A DNA stretch of 64,000 bases from an uncultured Pseudomonadales bacterium (GTDB lineage: Bacteria > Pseudomonadota > Gammaproteobacteria > Pseudomonadales > Azotimanducaceae): positions 434,001 to 498,000 of the forward strand of contig OX638346.1 in assembly GCA_951813515.1 (NCBI GenBank), in the 5' to 3' direction. A model generated the notes under the pieces. The model had not been told where the DNA came from. It worked only from the letters and a program-made list of their open reading frames with translations, and searched no databases. The position numbers were made by a program, and so were the translations under genes. Numbering within the stretch: position 1 is the stretch's first letter; the number at the start of each line of letters is the position of its first letter. Positions 15,463-24,318 of the stretch are shown here, piece by piece.

Positions 15463-18147
15463 TCAGTCGTCGTCGAGCAGGGTGGCGAGGCCTCGATCAC
15501 CGTCGATGGTGATCGTCTGCCCGCTCCTGATGCGCTGCGTGGCGTCCCCCACCCCCAGCACCGCGGGAATGCCGTATTCGCGGGCGACGATGGAACCGTG
15601 GGCGAGAATGCTCCCGATGTCCGTCACAAGCCCGATGGCATGGGGAAACAACTGCGTCCATGCCGGTGTCGTCAGGGGGCAGACCAGGATCGAATCCGGC
15701 TTCATCTTCTCGAAGTCGTCCGGAGTCATGATGACGCTGGCGACGCCGGTCACCGTTCCCGGAGATACCGCGAAACCCCGCAGCACGCGTTGCTCGCCCT
15801 CGTTGTTTCGGAGCGAAGCGTAGGGACTGTCGTCTTTTTTTTGCAATGGCGGAATCGCCGATGGAGGCGCCATGCGAAAACGTAGCGCCCGCAAATCGCG
15901 TTCCCGGGCCGCCTTGTCCTTCAACTCTGGCCGTGCCCCGTTGTCGATGGCCGCCTGCAGGTCGTCGCTCGTGACGTAAAACACGTCATCCGGGCGCGCA
16001 AGCGTGCCGATGTCCGCCAGGCGCCGCCCGAGTTCCAGGGCCCAGGGTCGGAAGACCGACCAGGCGCGGCCCATGTAGAACAACGCTTCTTCGCGGCTCG
16101 GGTAGTTGACGCGCGAGGTCCAGTAGATACGCAGGAACTCGAGTCGCTTCCTGCCTTTGAAGAACTTCAACGCCTGCAGGAACTTCGACCGGCGCGTCCT
16201 CGCCACCTGTCCCTGCCGGACCGTCAAGTCGTAGCCCGAATCCCTGACCAGCGCCTGCAAACGCTTTGCGAAAGGCAGCGGTGCTTCCGCGAGCGATGGC
16301 TCCACGAAATCGAGATTGAAGACCTGCCGGCCGTAGTCGTGCAGGTACCTGTCGATGGCCGCGCCGACCGGTGCGCCGCGCGGATGTCCCTTGATGGCGT
16401 CGAGCAGGCGCGGCGCCGGTGTCAGCATGGCGAGTTCACAGAGGGATGCATCCGACCGGAGGTCATCGGCAATGGCGCGCATCGCGAACTCCGCGTCGAG
16501 TGTCCTCGAAGAGAATCCCGACAGGAACGTCCCGCTGATGAATCCTTCGTCCGGCGCGGTCTCTTCCAAGAATCTCTGGAATGCGCCGTCGGTGATCTTG
16601 GCGGTACCGATGACGCTCCTCAAGGCGTGCCAATAGTTCCCCTCAGCGGTCGTGAGCGACTGCATGCCGCGCAACAGTTCCGCATTCGTCGCTTGTGCGG
16701 GGTCGCGTTGTTGCCATGTCTCGATCGCTGCCAGGTAGTCGGGCAATTGCCGTTTCTCCCAGGTCACGATCGCCGGGAACTTTCTGAAAGTGCGAAACGC
16801 CGTCATCAACAGGTACATCGCGTGCAGCGGACCGCCTTTCATTTCCTCGATCATGAAGCTCGGCATCTTGATCGCGCGTTTCAGATTCGCATGCCACGGC
16901 AGCTTTTTCTGTTCTGCCCGGGTTTTCTGCAAGTGTTTTTCCCAGTCCCCGTTACGCTCGCTGTAGAGGGGCTGGTAGGCATAGCCGTTGACCGTCGTGA
17001 CGACGAAATTCTTCATCCAGTTCCGGGTGAGCCTGCCCTTCCATTCCCAGCCTTCCGGCCACGTCTGCGTGTCGAAGATCGCCCGCAGGTACAGGTCTTC
17101 AAACAGCGGCGACAGGGGGTCTGGCATGTTCTCCGCCACCTGCCGTTTGAGCAACTGGGCGCCCGGAATCTCCGGCCAGGCCACATCCTTCGGCGGCTCG
17201 GCCGGTAGGTTCGTGATGGGTCGGGATTGCAGCAGCCAGAGCTTCCCCGAAGAGAAGGCCCATTCGATGTCCTGCGGATCACCGCCGAAGGTGTCTTCGA
17301 CCGTGACGGCAAGCTCGGCCAGTTCGGACAGTGCGGCATTCGAGAGGCACGCACCCTGGCGCTGCTCAAGTGCCACCTCCGCCGTTCGGGTCCCCTGTCC
17401 ACCGTCCGCGACGATCATGTGTTCCTTGCTGCCGATCACCGTCTGTTTCGCAGCCAGGCTGTTCCGGTCGACGACATGGGTGTCCGGAGTGACCTCGCCT
17501 CCGACAACGGTCTCGCCGAGTCCGAAACTGCAATTCACGATCAGCTCCGTGCGATCGCCGCTGGCGGGGTTCGCGGTGAAAACGATGCCGGAGACTTCCG
17601 AGGGCACCATGGTCTGGACCACAACCGCCATCGCCGCCGTCTCGTTCTCCATGCTCCTCTCGTGCCGATAGCCCATCGCCCGTGCAGTCCACAAGGAGGC
17701 CCAACAATCCTTGACGGCGGCTTCGACGGCATCCGCGCCGGTGATGTTGAGACAGGTCTCATGCTGTCCCGCGAACGACACGTCCGGCGAGTCCTCCGCA
17801 GTGGCCGAAGAACGCACGGCCACCGCTGGACGGTGCCCCAGGGCGTCGTACGCAGCGCTGATCTCCGCCCTCACCCCGGATGGGAGGTCGTGTTCATCGA
17901 AGAGCTGCCGGATGCCATCTGTGGCTTTTCTGAACGAAACGACGCCGTCGACGAGTTCCGGCCTGGCAAGGGTCAGAATCCTTGCCTTGAGGTCATGAGC
18001 CTCGACGAACTCCCGATAGGCGCGCGTGGTGACCAGGAATCCGCCGGGCACTTCGAAGCCAGCCCTGGCCAAGCGGGACAGCGACCGTCCCTTGCCGCCG
18101 ACGACCTCTGGAGCATCGTCCGTCGTATCAAGCCTTTCCGTGTACAT
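15463..18147 (-). CDS. PEP-synthase/rifampin-phosphotransferase-like dikinase, copy 2
   Basis: The 894-residue paralogue has the same order: ATP-grasp N-terminus (VVGGKGRSLSRLARAGFEVP, AVRSSATAEDSPDVSFAGQ, LWLLQSRPI), a divergent acceptor region (about 330-780) and the swivelling His domain with His850 in GSILAHGSIVAREYGIP. ATP-grasp and His domains are clearly similar to the downstream gene while the middle differs strongly. Duplication followed by change of acceptor is a reasonable inference. It starts 54 bases after the amidohydrolase stop side, all on the minus strand, so an operon from 19844 to 12531 is possible. Confidence 0.8.
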   Translation of the reverse strand: MYTERLDTTDDAPEVVGGKGRSLSRLARAGFEVPGGFLVTTRAYREFVEAHDLKARILTLARPELVDGVVSFRKATDGIRQLFDEHDLPSGVRAEISAAYDALGHRPAVAVRSSATAEDSPDVSFAGQHETCLNITGADAVEAAVKDCWASLWTARAMGYRHERSMENETAAMAVVVQTMVPSEVSGIVFTANPASGDRTELIVNCSFGLGETVVGGEVTPDTHVVDRNSLAAKQTVIGSKEHMIVADGGQGTRTAEVALEQRQGACLSNAALSELAELAVTVEDTFGGDPQDIEWAFSSGKLWLLQSRPITNLPAEPPKDVAWPEIPGAQLLKRQVAENMPDPLSPLFEDLYLRAIFDTQTWPEGWEWKGRLTRNWMKNFVVTTVNGYAYQPLYSERNGDWEKHLQKTRAEQKKLPWHANLKRAIKMPSFMIEEMKGGPLHAMYLLMTAFRTFRKFPAIVTWEKRQLPDYLAAIETWQQRDPAQATNAELLRGMQSLTTAEGNYWHALRSVIGTAKITDGAFQRFLEETAPDEGFISGTFLSGFSSRTLDAEFAMRAIADDLRSDASLCELAMLTPAPRLLDAIKGHPRGAPVGAAIDRYLHDYGRQVFNLDFVEPSLAEAPLPFAKRLQALVRDSGYDLTVRQGQVARTRRSKFLQALKFFKGRKRLEFLRIYWTSRVNYPSREEALFYMGRAWSVFRPWALELGRRLADIGTLARPDDVFYVTSDDLQAAIDNGARPELKDKAARERDLRALRFRMAPPSAIPPLQKKDDSPYASLRNNEGEQRVLRGFAVSPGTVTGVASVIMTPDDFEKMKPDSILVCPLTTPAWTQLFPHAIGLVTDIGSILAHGSIVAREYGIPAVLGVGDATQRIRSGQTITIDGDRGLATLLDDD

Positions 18148-18200
18148 TGCAGAGGATTCCAGACCAGGCCCGCCCTGGTTCGGGTGTAGGACCAGGTCGT

Positions 18201-19844
18201 CTATGCCCGGTGACGCAGCACGGTGCCCGCGCGAGCGCCCGTATGCTCGCCGTCGCGCACGTTGACCTGACCGTTGACGATCGTGGCCTTGTAGCCCGTC
18301 GACCTCTGGATATAGCGTGGCGCGCCGCCGGGAAAGTCGTGCACCAGCACCGGCTGCAGTTCCGCGACCGAGTCTGGATCGAACACGTTGACGTCGGCGC
18401 GCAACCCCGTTGCCAGGGTGCCGCGATCGACCAGGCCCAGCACCCGGGCAGGGCCGGATGTCATGCGGCGAATCCCCTCGCCCCAGGAATAGAGCCCCGC
18501 TTCACGGATCCAGTAGGACAGGATGAAGGTCGGCCATCCCGCGTCCATGATCTGCGACACGTGTGCGCCGGCGTCGCCCAGGCTCGGAAAGCAATGCTCG
18601 CTGCTGAAAAGGTCGCCCAGTTCCTTGAGGTTCTTGTTGAACATCCTCAGGTTGAACAGTCCCTTCCCTTGGCTCTCGCGGGATATGCGCAGGAACGTCT
18701 CGGCCCAGTGCTCGCCGGCGGCGTCGGCCATCGCCTTCAGGCTGTGCTCGGCGGCAACGGTGTAGTCGGGCCTTTCGGCATCGCCGAGGTAGTAGACGTC
18801 CCCCATAGATATCCAGGTTTTCTTCTGTCCCTTGGCTTCATCGACCAGGTCGTCACACATCCCGGGGTCACGGATCGCTTCCAGGCGACCGGCAAAATCC
18901 AGGTTGCGAAGCCTTTCCCACGTCTTGCCCGGGAATGGCAGGTTGGATTGCAGGCCGAACATGAATCCGGACCCGCGCACCTGGCTGATCGCGGTAATGT
19001 CCCGTCCCTTGCACAGGTTGGCCAGATCCTCCGCCCTCTCCCGACCCGAACCCTTCTCGTGGCCGGCGCCATAGCTGAACAGCACGCGGCCCCTGGTGGT
19101 GTTCGAGATCTTCTTCAGGACTTCGAAATTCGCGCCGACAGCCTGCATCAGCGCGTTGCGCGGGCCGACGGCCCTCGCGATTTCGACCAGTTCTTCAGGG
19201 TCCGCAAACGTCCCCGGAATGGAGCGCCCATCGGGCAGCCTGTGCGGGGGGTAACGGTTGGTGGAGAAGCCGACGGCGCCCTTGTCGATGGAGTCCGCCA
19301 CCACGTCGGCCATCTCGCGCCGCTCCTCGTCGCTGGCCTCCTCCTCGACGGCGCGTTCGCCCATGACGTAAAAGCGCACGGCGCAATGCCCCACCATGCC
19401 GGCAACGTTGATCGCCGGCCGCAGCCGCTCGATGGCGTCGAGATACCCGCCGTAATCTTCCCAGTCCCACGGGAGACCCGTCAGGATCGCGTTCTTGGGG
19501 ATATCCTCCACGGTCTCCATCATGCCCGCCAGCAGTTCCACGTCCGCGGGCTTGCAGGGCGCGAACGTGACCCCGCAGTTGCCCATCAGCGCCGTGGTGA
19601 CGCCATGCCAGGATACGGGCGTCAGCGCGGGGTCCCAGCCGATCTGCGCATCCAGGTGCGTATGCAGGTCGACGAAACCCGGCGTGACGAGGTGGCCGGA
19701 TGCGTCGATTTCCTCCCGGCCCTTGCCTTCTATGCGACCTACGGAAGTGATGAAGCCTTCATCGATGGCGAGATCGCCCGGAACCGGTTCGGCCCCGGTT
19801 CCGTCAACGATATGTCCGCCTCGAATCACGATGTCATGTGCCAT
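18201..19844 (-). CDS. D-aminoacylase-type amidohydrolase
   Basis: The 547-residue metallohydrolase shows the amidohydrolase-3/N-acyl-D-amino-acid deacylase pattern: IVIRGGHIVDGTG, PGFVDLHTHLDAQIGWDP (metal His-x-His), the MGNCGVTFAPC loop whose Cys is a metal ligand in D-aminoacylases, VGHCAVR, and SLGDAGAHVSQIMDAG with the catalytic Asp. It ends with ATIVNGQVNVRDGEHTG. Substrates would be N-acyl-D-amino acids or similar amides. A paralogue with the same layout lies at 55686-57386. The exact substrate is not readable. Confidence 0.85.
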   Translation of the reverse strand: MAHDIVIRGGHIVDGTGAEPVPGDLAIDEGFITSVGRIEGKGREEIDASGHLVTPGFVDLHTHLDAQIGWDPALTPVSWHGVTTALMGNCGVTFAPCKPADVELLAGMMETVEDIPKNAILTGLPWDWEDYGGYLDAIERLRPAINVAGMVGHCAVRFYVMGERAVEEEASDEERREMADVVADSIDKGAVGFSTNRYPPHRLPDGRSIPGTFADPEELVEIARAVGPRNALMQAVGANFEVLKKISNTTRGRVLFSYGAGHEKGSGRERAEDLANLCKGRDITAISQVRGSGFMFGLQSNLPFPGKTWERLRNLDFAGRLEAIRDPGMCDDLVDEAKGQKKTWISMGDVYYLGDAERPDYTVAAEHSLKAMADAAGEHWAETFLRISRESQGKGLFNLRMFNKNLKELGDLFSSEHCFPSLGDAGAHVSQIMDAGWPTFILSYWIREAGLYSWGEGIRRMTSGPARVLGLVDRGTLATGLRADVNVFDPDSVAELQPVLVHDFPGGAPRYIQRSTGYKATIVNGQVNVRDGEHTGARAGTVLRHRA

Positions 19845-19897
19845 GCATTGCTCCAGGGTATTCCAGGGTCAAATCGGTCGAGCGCGGCCTACCAAGC

Positions 19898-20761
19898 CTA
19901 ATTCGAAGGCGCCTCGCATCCGTCACGGGTGCTCACCGCGTTCTCCGTCGGGAAGTCCGCGGGCACATCCTGCGTGACGTCGCCGCTCGCAGCCCATTCG
20001 CAGCCGCGCTGGAACGTCGCGATAAAGCCGACGCACTCCATGGCGACCGGTCGATGGTCGGCCGGCACGCCGCCATCCACATGCCCGAGGGTGGTGTGGA
20101 AACACCGGCCCTTTCCATACTGGATAGCCATCAGCACGGGCTCGTGTTCGCCGCTGCCGTGGCCCGAGTGGCTCTCGACGCTGGGGTCGACGTAGGACGT
20201 TGCCAGCACGTCGAGGTTTTTCGCCGGGCCACGAAGGTTGAAGTAGAGTTCGTCGCTGGTGTGAAGCCACTTCTCCGGCAGACCCCTGGTGATGGGGTGG
20301 TCCGGAACGCGGGTAACAACCTGGTTCTCCAGCCAGTCGATGTGATCGCCGGCGTTGCCGGGACCGTGGTCCCGCACCACCGTGCCATCGCGCCAGTAGA
20401 GCCGCGGACCCGCCTTCTCGGTTCGCCTGCCCCAACCACCTACGCCCATGATCTCGTTGAACTCCGGCCACTGGGGAAACAGTTGGCACGAGTGGTGAAA
20501 AAGGGCGAGGCCGCCACCCGACTCGATGTACTTGAGAAAAGCCTCGTTGGTCGGCTCGGACCACGGGTCGCCGCCATCGTCGAGCACGACCAGGTCATAG
20601 CCGTCGAACTCGGGCCGGAAACCCGTCATGTCGCTGCCCTTTGGATCCCTGGTCATGACATCGACGCTGAACAGGCCTGTCTGTTCGAGGATCTTCTTCA
20701 CGAGGGGACTGCTGGCAAGCCAGCCATGGTGGCTCTGGCCATTGAGAAGAAGTGCTTTCAT
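19898..20761 (-). CDS. ThuA-like (trehalose-utilisation, glutamine-amidotransferase-like) protein
   Basis: From the ATG at 20761, preceded by AGGAGA, the 287-residue product begins MKALLLNGQSHHGW. It contains YDLVVLDDGGDPW, GGGLALFHHSCQLFP and HPITRGLPEKWLHTSDELYF, all typical of ThuA-like class I GATase-fold proteins. The C-terminal CFHTTLGHVDGG is also characteristic. ThuA proteins act in sugar or cyclitol catabolism, often beside Gfo/Idh/MocA dehydrogenases, and one is divergently placed here at 20942. The reaction is not established. Confidence 0.88.
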   Translation of the reverse strand: MKALLLNGQSHHGWLASSPLVKKILEQTGLFSVDVMTRDPKGSDMTGFRPEFDGYDLVVLDDGGDPWSEPTNEAFLKYIESGGGLALFHHSCQLFPQWPEFNEIMGVGGWGRRTEKAGPRLYWRDGTVVRDHGPGNAGDHIDWLENQVVTRVPDHPITRGLPEKWLHTSDELYFNLRGPAKNLDVLATSYVDPSVESHSGHGSGEHEPVLMAIQYGKGRCFHTTLGHVDGGVPADHRPVAMECVGFIATFQRGCEWAASGDVTQDVPADFPTENAVSTRDGCEAPSN

Positions 20762-20941
20762 AGGTGCTCTCCTGGCAAAGTAACGCAGCGGGATCAAGGA
20801 CGAACCGCCAAACGATATTAGCACCTGTACTGGGGACGCTTCGTGGAGGACGCGTCCCTTGGGTCCTTGGGTCTCATCCCGCGACAATCGGTTATTCTTC
20901 CACCCATCAACCGGAAGGAGCCCTTAAGGGGATGGAGAACC

Positions 20942-22096
20942 ATGGCCAATCCACTCAAAGTCGGCATCGTAGGGGCCGGCGGTATTACCCGCGCACACCT
21001 GCCCGCCTACCTGGAACGTCCCGATCGGGTGCAACTCAACGCCGTTTGTGACCTCGTTGAGCCCCTCGCCCAGGAGCTTGCCGGGAAAGCCAGCATCAAC
21101 GCCGACGCCGTCTACCTGGACATGGAAAAGATGCTGCGCGAGGCCGACATCGAGGCCGTCGACATCTGCACCACGCACAACGCCCATGCGCCGCTGGCCA
21201 TCGCCGCCGCCGAAGCCGGCAAACACGTCATATGCGAAAAACCCATGGCGATTTCCGTGCAGGAGTGCCGGGACATGATCGCAGCCGCCGACAAGGCGGG
21301 CGTGACGCTGATGGTTGCTCAACACCTGCGTTATGCGCCCGAAGCCCAGGCTGCGAAACGCCTGCTGGACGAAGGCAAACTGGGCACGATCGAGGCGGTC
21401 CGCACCGAGCTGTTCGGCGGAGGGATGCGGGGACGTCGTCGCCGGCGGCGGCAAGGAGAGCGCTGGATGCAGGACGCGAGGCGGTCCGGAGGCGGCATGA
21501 TGATGTCCGAACAGGTGCATCACATCGATCTGCTGCGCTACTACGCCGGCAACGTCAAACGGGTGACCGGGGTCTGCAAGTCACTGCAGGAACACATGGT
21601 CAACGGCGCCGAGGACCTGGTGTCCGCGACCCTCGAGTTCGAGAGCGGCGCCGTCGGCGAAGTCTGGGCCAAGGGCAACGCGATCGTGCCCCACGGACGG
21701 ACCTACACGATATTCGGCGATCAGGGCGTTTTCTACGCAAGCACGCCGACGAAGGAGCAGCGGTTGGTCGAAATGGACGGCGCCACGCCGTTTCGGCATT
21801 TCGGCCACATCATGGTGGCGCTGAACGAGGACCTTCCGGAGCTCGATCCGAGCAACCCGGAAGACCGCAGAAAGATGTATTTCGCCGAGCCGCCGTTCAA
21901 GGTGCTGCCCACGGACGACATCGATCTGCCCAGCCCCAACTACTTCATCAACGAGATCCTTCACTTCGCGGATTGCTGCCAGACAGGCGCGGAACCCATC
22001 AGCAGCGGTCGCGACAACATCGGGACGATGAAGATCATCATGGGCATCTACGAGTCGTCCCGGACGGGCGCACCGGTGAATCTGGACGACCTCTAG
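20942..22096 (+). CDS. Gfo/Idh/MocA-family oxidoreductase
   Basis: The 384-residue protein begins with the Rossmann motif VGIVGAGGITRAHLPAYLE. It carries the family EKPMA motif (VICEKPMAISVQEC) with its catalytic Lys, then the C-terminal beta-sheet domain with VHHIDLLRYYAGNVKRVTG. Such enzymes oxidise or reduce sugar, inositol or deoxy-sugar hydroxyls with NAD(P). A basic loop RGRRRRRRQGER near residue 165 is unusual. The start at 20942 follows GGAGAAC; an upstream in-frame ATG at 20843 is less likely. Divergent pairing with ThuA suggests a shared sugar-related role. Confidence 0.88.
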   Translation: MANPLKVGIVGAGGITRAHLPAYLERPDRVQLNAVCDLVEPLAQELAGKASINADAVYLDMEKMLREADIEAVDICTTHNAHAPLAIAAAEAGKHVICEKPMAISVQECRDMIAAADKAGVTLMVAQHLRYAPEAQAAKRLLDEGKLGTIEAVRTELFGGGMRGRRRRRRQGERWMQDARRSGGGMMMSEQVHHIDLLRYYAGNVKRVTGVCKSLQEHMVNGAEDLVSATLEFESGAVGEVWAKGNAIVPHGRTYTIFGDQGVFYASTPTKEQRLVEMDGATPFRHFGHIMVALNEDLPELDPSNPEDRRKMYFAEPPFKVLPTDDIDLPSPNYFINEILHFADCCQTGAEPISSGRDNIGTMKIIMGIYESSRTGAPVNLDDL

Positions 22097-22160
22097 TGTC
22101 GTGTCCCGCTACGCGACTGCGTTCCGGCCGAGGACTCCACCGATAATGCACTAAAGCAAG

Positions 22161-22299
22161 CCCATGACCGACGTAGCCGTTGAACACTGGCCGATAGGTG
22201 GCTGACCCGGACGGGTCTGCCACCGGTTCTCGATAGGATGGGTCGCTACATACTGCGTCGACTGTTGCTCGTCGCACCGACGCTGTTCGGCATCATCCT
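22161..22299 (+). repeat. Upstream copy of the vapC-tail/yejB-start junction
   Basis: These 139 bases match 23153-23291: the last codons of vapC ([13 protein letters not shown] and stop), the intergenic region, and the first codons of the permease gene. Identity by eye is about nine bases in ten. The bases just before (GATAATGCACTAAAGCAAG, then CCCATG) resemble the leader of vapB at 22331-22357. The copy therefore looks like a vapBC locus with nearly all of its coding sequence deleted. Confidence 0.85.
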
Positions 22300-22345
22300 C
22301 AAGAGACCTGGTCTTCTGCGTCGCCACGCCACCGTTATGTGCTAA
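22238..22345 (+). pseudogene. 5' fragment of a duplicated yejB-like permease gene
   Basis: ATG at 22238 gives [20 protein letters not shown], the same opening as the intact permease at 23230. The frame then departs into unrelated sequence and stops after 35 residues at 22343-22345. Only the first transmembrane start survives. Confidence 0.8.
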
Positions 22346-22354
22346 GGTAGGCCC

Positions 22355-22594
22355 ATGCGAATACACATAGCTTTGCCTGACGCCCTGATCGCCGAACTCG
22401 ACCAGCGTGCCGGTGCCCGCCGTCGAAGCGCCTTCATCTCCGAACTGATCCGGCGTGGACTTGAGGATGAGAGGCGCTGGGACGACATCGAAGCCGCCCT
22501 GGCACAACTGCCGGACACCGGCCATGACTGGGATGACGACCCCGCGGAGTGGGTCCGACAGCAACGCCGCGGCGATAGCCGGCGCACCGGCTAG
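22355..22594 (+). CDS. vapB: VapB-type ribbon-helix-helix antitoxin
   Basis: The 79-residue protein opens MRIHIALPDALIAELDQRAG and continues RRSAFISELIRRGLEDE, a ribbon-helix-helix DNA-binding unit. Its acidic, tryptophan-containing tail (HDWDDDPAEWVRQQ) should wrap the PIN toxin. The stop codon TAG now contains the left boundary of a small transposable element; without it the text would read GGC TAA CC ATG, placing the vapC start two bases after the vapB stop. Confidence 0.87.
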   Translation: MRIHIALPDALIAELDQRAGARRRSAFISELIRRGLEDERRWDDIEAALAQLPDTGHDWDDDPAEWVRQQRRGDSRRTG

Positions 22595-22801
22595 TGCTCC
22601 GTCAAGCCCAAATATGCGAGTGTAGCTGCGAGGGATTTTTGGTTCCTGGCGAGGCGCGACGACGCGGTGTGGCAGGCACCACACAAGGAGGAGCAACGGA
22701 GCCTTCAGCCGGGGAGCGCGAGGGGCCACCCCTCGCATGAAGACCACCAGGGGCCAAAAATACCCGCAGATACCCGTAGATTTGGGCTTGACGGAGCACT
22801 A
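22592..22801. mobile_element. MITE-like element with 22-bp perfect terminal inverted repeats
   Basis: TAGTGCTCCGTCAAGCCCAA (extended by AT) at 22592-22613 is perfectly inverted at 22780-22801. Similarity of the two arms continues imperfectly for about 55 bases, and an inner hairpin GTGTGG-N6-CCACAC lies near the middle. Both ends carry TA, consistent with a TA target duplicated on insertion, as for IS630/Tc1-mariner relatives. No transposase frame is inside, so it would be moved in trans. It separates vapB from vapC by 210 bases. Confidence 0.85.
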
Positions 22802-22804
22802 ACC

Positions 22805-23197
22805 ATGCCACGACTGTTGCTGGATTCCACGGTACTCATCGACGCGCTTCGCGGACGACCGACCGCTACTCGGGTAGCGGGTTTGCGCCGCCGGGGGGTG
22901 GAGCCATGGGTCTGCGCCATTTCCGTCGAAGAAATCTGGCGTGGATTGCGCTCGGGAGAGGAGTCGATCACGCAACGGCTGTTTCAGGGACTGCGGCTGG
23001 CTCCCCTTGGCGTCGCGGAAGGTCGCCGGGCGGGAACGTGGCGGCGGGAGTTCGCCGAGCGCGGCGTGACGCTCCACCAGGCCGATTGTCTGATCGCCGC
23101 GTCTGCCACCCGAGTCGGAGCTGCCATAGCGACAGCGAACACTGACGACTTTCCCATGACCGACGTCGCCGTTGAACACTGGCCGATAGGTGGCTGA
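22805..23197 (+). CDS. vapC: VapC-type PIN-domain toxin
   Basis: The 130-residue PIN protein has [14 protein letters not shown] with Asp7, the acidic [22 protein letters not shown] and ANTDDFP, giving the usual four acidic residues for RNase activity. VapC toxins cleave tRNA or rRNA. The gene starts just outside the right inverted repeat of the MITE, so its translation is no longer coupled to vapB. The element's right arm has no clear ribosome binding site, so toxin synthesis may be much reduced. Confidence 0.87.
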   Translation: MPRLLLDSTVLIDALRGRPTATRVAGLRRRGVEPWVCAISVEEIWRGLRSGEESITQRLFQGLRLAPLGVAEGRRAGTWRREFAERGVTLHQADCLIAASATRVGAAIATANTDDFPMTDVAVEHWPIGG

Positions 23198-23229
23198 CCC
23201 GGACGGGTCTGCCACCGGTTTTCTGTAGC

Positions 23230-24318
23230 ATGGGTCGCTACATACTGCGCCGAATGTTGCTCGTCGCGCCGACGCTGTTCGGCATCATCCTGATCAACTT
23301 CATCATCGTGCAGTTCGCGCCCGGCGGACCCATCGACCAGATCGTCGCCGCAGCGACGGCAGGACCAATGTCGACCACCTCCTCCATCAGCGGCGGAGGC
23401 GGTGATTCGGGAGCGGGTGACGTGATACTGGACGCCGGGCAATCGTCGTCCACCTACGGGCTGGACCCGGAGTTGATCGCCGACCTCGAACGCCAGTTCG
23501 GCTTCGACAAGCCGGCGCACGAACGATTCCTGAACATGCTCTGGAACTACGTGCGGTTCGATTTCGGAGATAGCTACTTCCAGGACCGTCCCGTTCTCGA
23601 ACTCGTCCTGGAGCGATTGCCCGTCTCGGTTTCGCTAGGGCTGTGGTCGCTGATCGCCATATACGGCATCTCGATTCCGCTCGGCGTCGCCAAGGCGGTG
23701 CGCGACGGCTCGCGCTTCGACATCTGGACAAGCACCGTCATCTTCATCGGCTACGCGATCCCGGGGTTCCTGTTCGCGATCCTTCTGATCGTGCTCTTCG
23801 CCGGGGGCAACTACCTTGACCTGTTCCCGCTGCGGGGGCTCGTTTCCGAGAACTGGCGCGATATGCCCTGGCCGGAGAAGATCACCGACTACCTCTGGCA
23901 CCTGGTGCTGCCGATCAGCGCCCTGACCATCGGCGGTTTCGCGACGCTGACCATGCTGACCAAGAATTCCTTCCTCGAGGAAGTGAGCAAGCAGTTCGTG
24001 CTCACCGCGCGGGCCAAGGGTCTGACAGAGCGTCGCGTGCTCTATGGCCATGTCTTCCGCAACGCGATGCTGATCGTCATCGCCGGCTTTCCCGCAGCGT
24101 TCGTCGGCATCCTGTTCACCGGCTCGCTCCTGATCGAGGTCATTTTCTCGCTCGACGGCCTCGGACTCCTCAGCTACGAGGCCGTCGTCAAGCGGGACTA
24201 TCCAATCCTGTTCGGGACGCTCTACGTGTTCACGCTCATCGGTCTGGCCATGCACCTGGTGGGCGACCTGACCTATGTCCTGGTAGACCCCCGGATCGAC
24301 TTCGAGGCGCGAGAGTGA
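23230..24318 (+). CDS. yejB: Peptide ABC transporter permease, YejB type
   Basis: The 362-residue inner-membrane protein begins [18 protein letters not shown]. It has a periplasmic loop after TM1 (about 30-120, GGPIDQIV then [15 protein letters not shown]), five further membrane segments, and the EAA loop [21 protein letters not shown]. The long loop with QFGFDKP is typical of YejB rather than DppB/OppB. YejABEF imports peptides and, in E. coli, microcin C. The stop overlaps the yejE start (GTGA). The ATPase YejF is absent from the window. Confidence 0.88.
   Translation: MGRYILRRMLLVAPTLFGIILINFIIVQFAPGGPIDQIVAAATAGPMSTTSSISGGGGDSGAGDVILDAGQSSSTYGLDPELIADLERQFGFDKPAHERFLNMLWNYVRFDFGDSYFQDRPVLELVLERLPVSVSLGLWSLIAIYGISIPLGVAKAVRDGSRFDIWTSTVIFIGYAIPGFLFAILLIVLFAGGNYLDLFPLRGLVSENWRDMPWPEKITDYLWHLVLPISALTIGGFATLTMLTKNSFLEEVSKQFVLTARAKGLTERRVLYGHVFRNAMLIVIAGFPAAFVGILFTGSLLIEVIFSLDGLGLLSYEAVVKRDYPILFGTLYVFTLIGLAMHLVGDLTYVLVDPRIDFEARE

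Noticed and set aside
12531..18147. Calling the tandem dikinases rifampin resistance genes
   Set aside because: The architecture fits, but the acceptor-binding region cannot be matched to rifampin contacts by eye, so a resistance role is not claimed.
18147..19901. Long plus-strand open frame (584 codons) opposite the amidohydrolase
   Set aside because: It is antisense to a clear gene with all catalytic motifs; long antisense frames are common in GC-rich DNA and this one has no domain-like motifs.
22151..22747. Minus-strand frame spanning the ghost vapBC and the MITE
   Set aside because: It crosses a duplication scar, vapB and a transposable element; no coherent protein.
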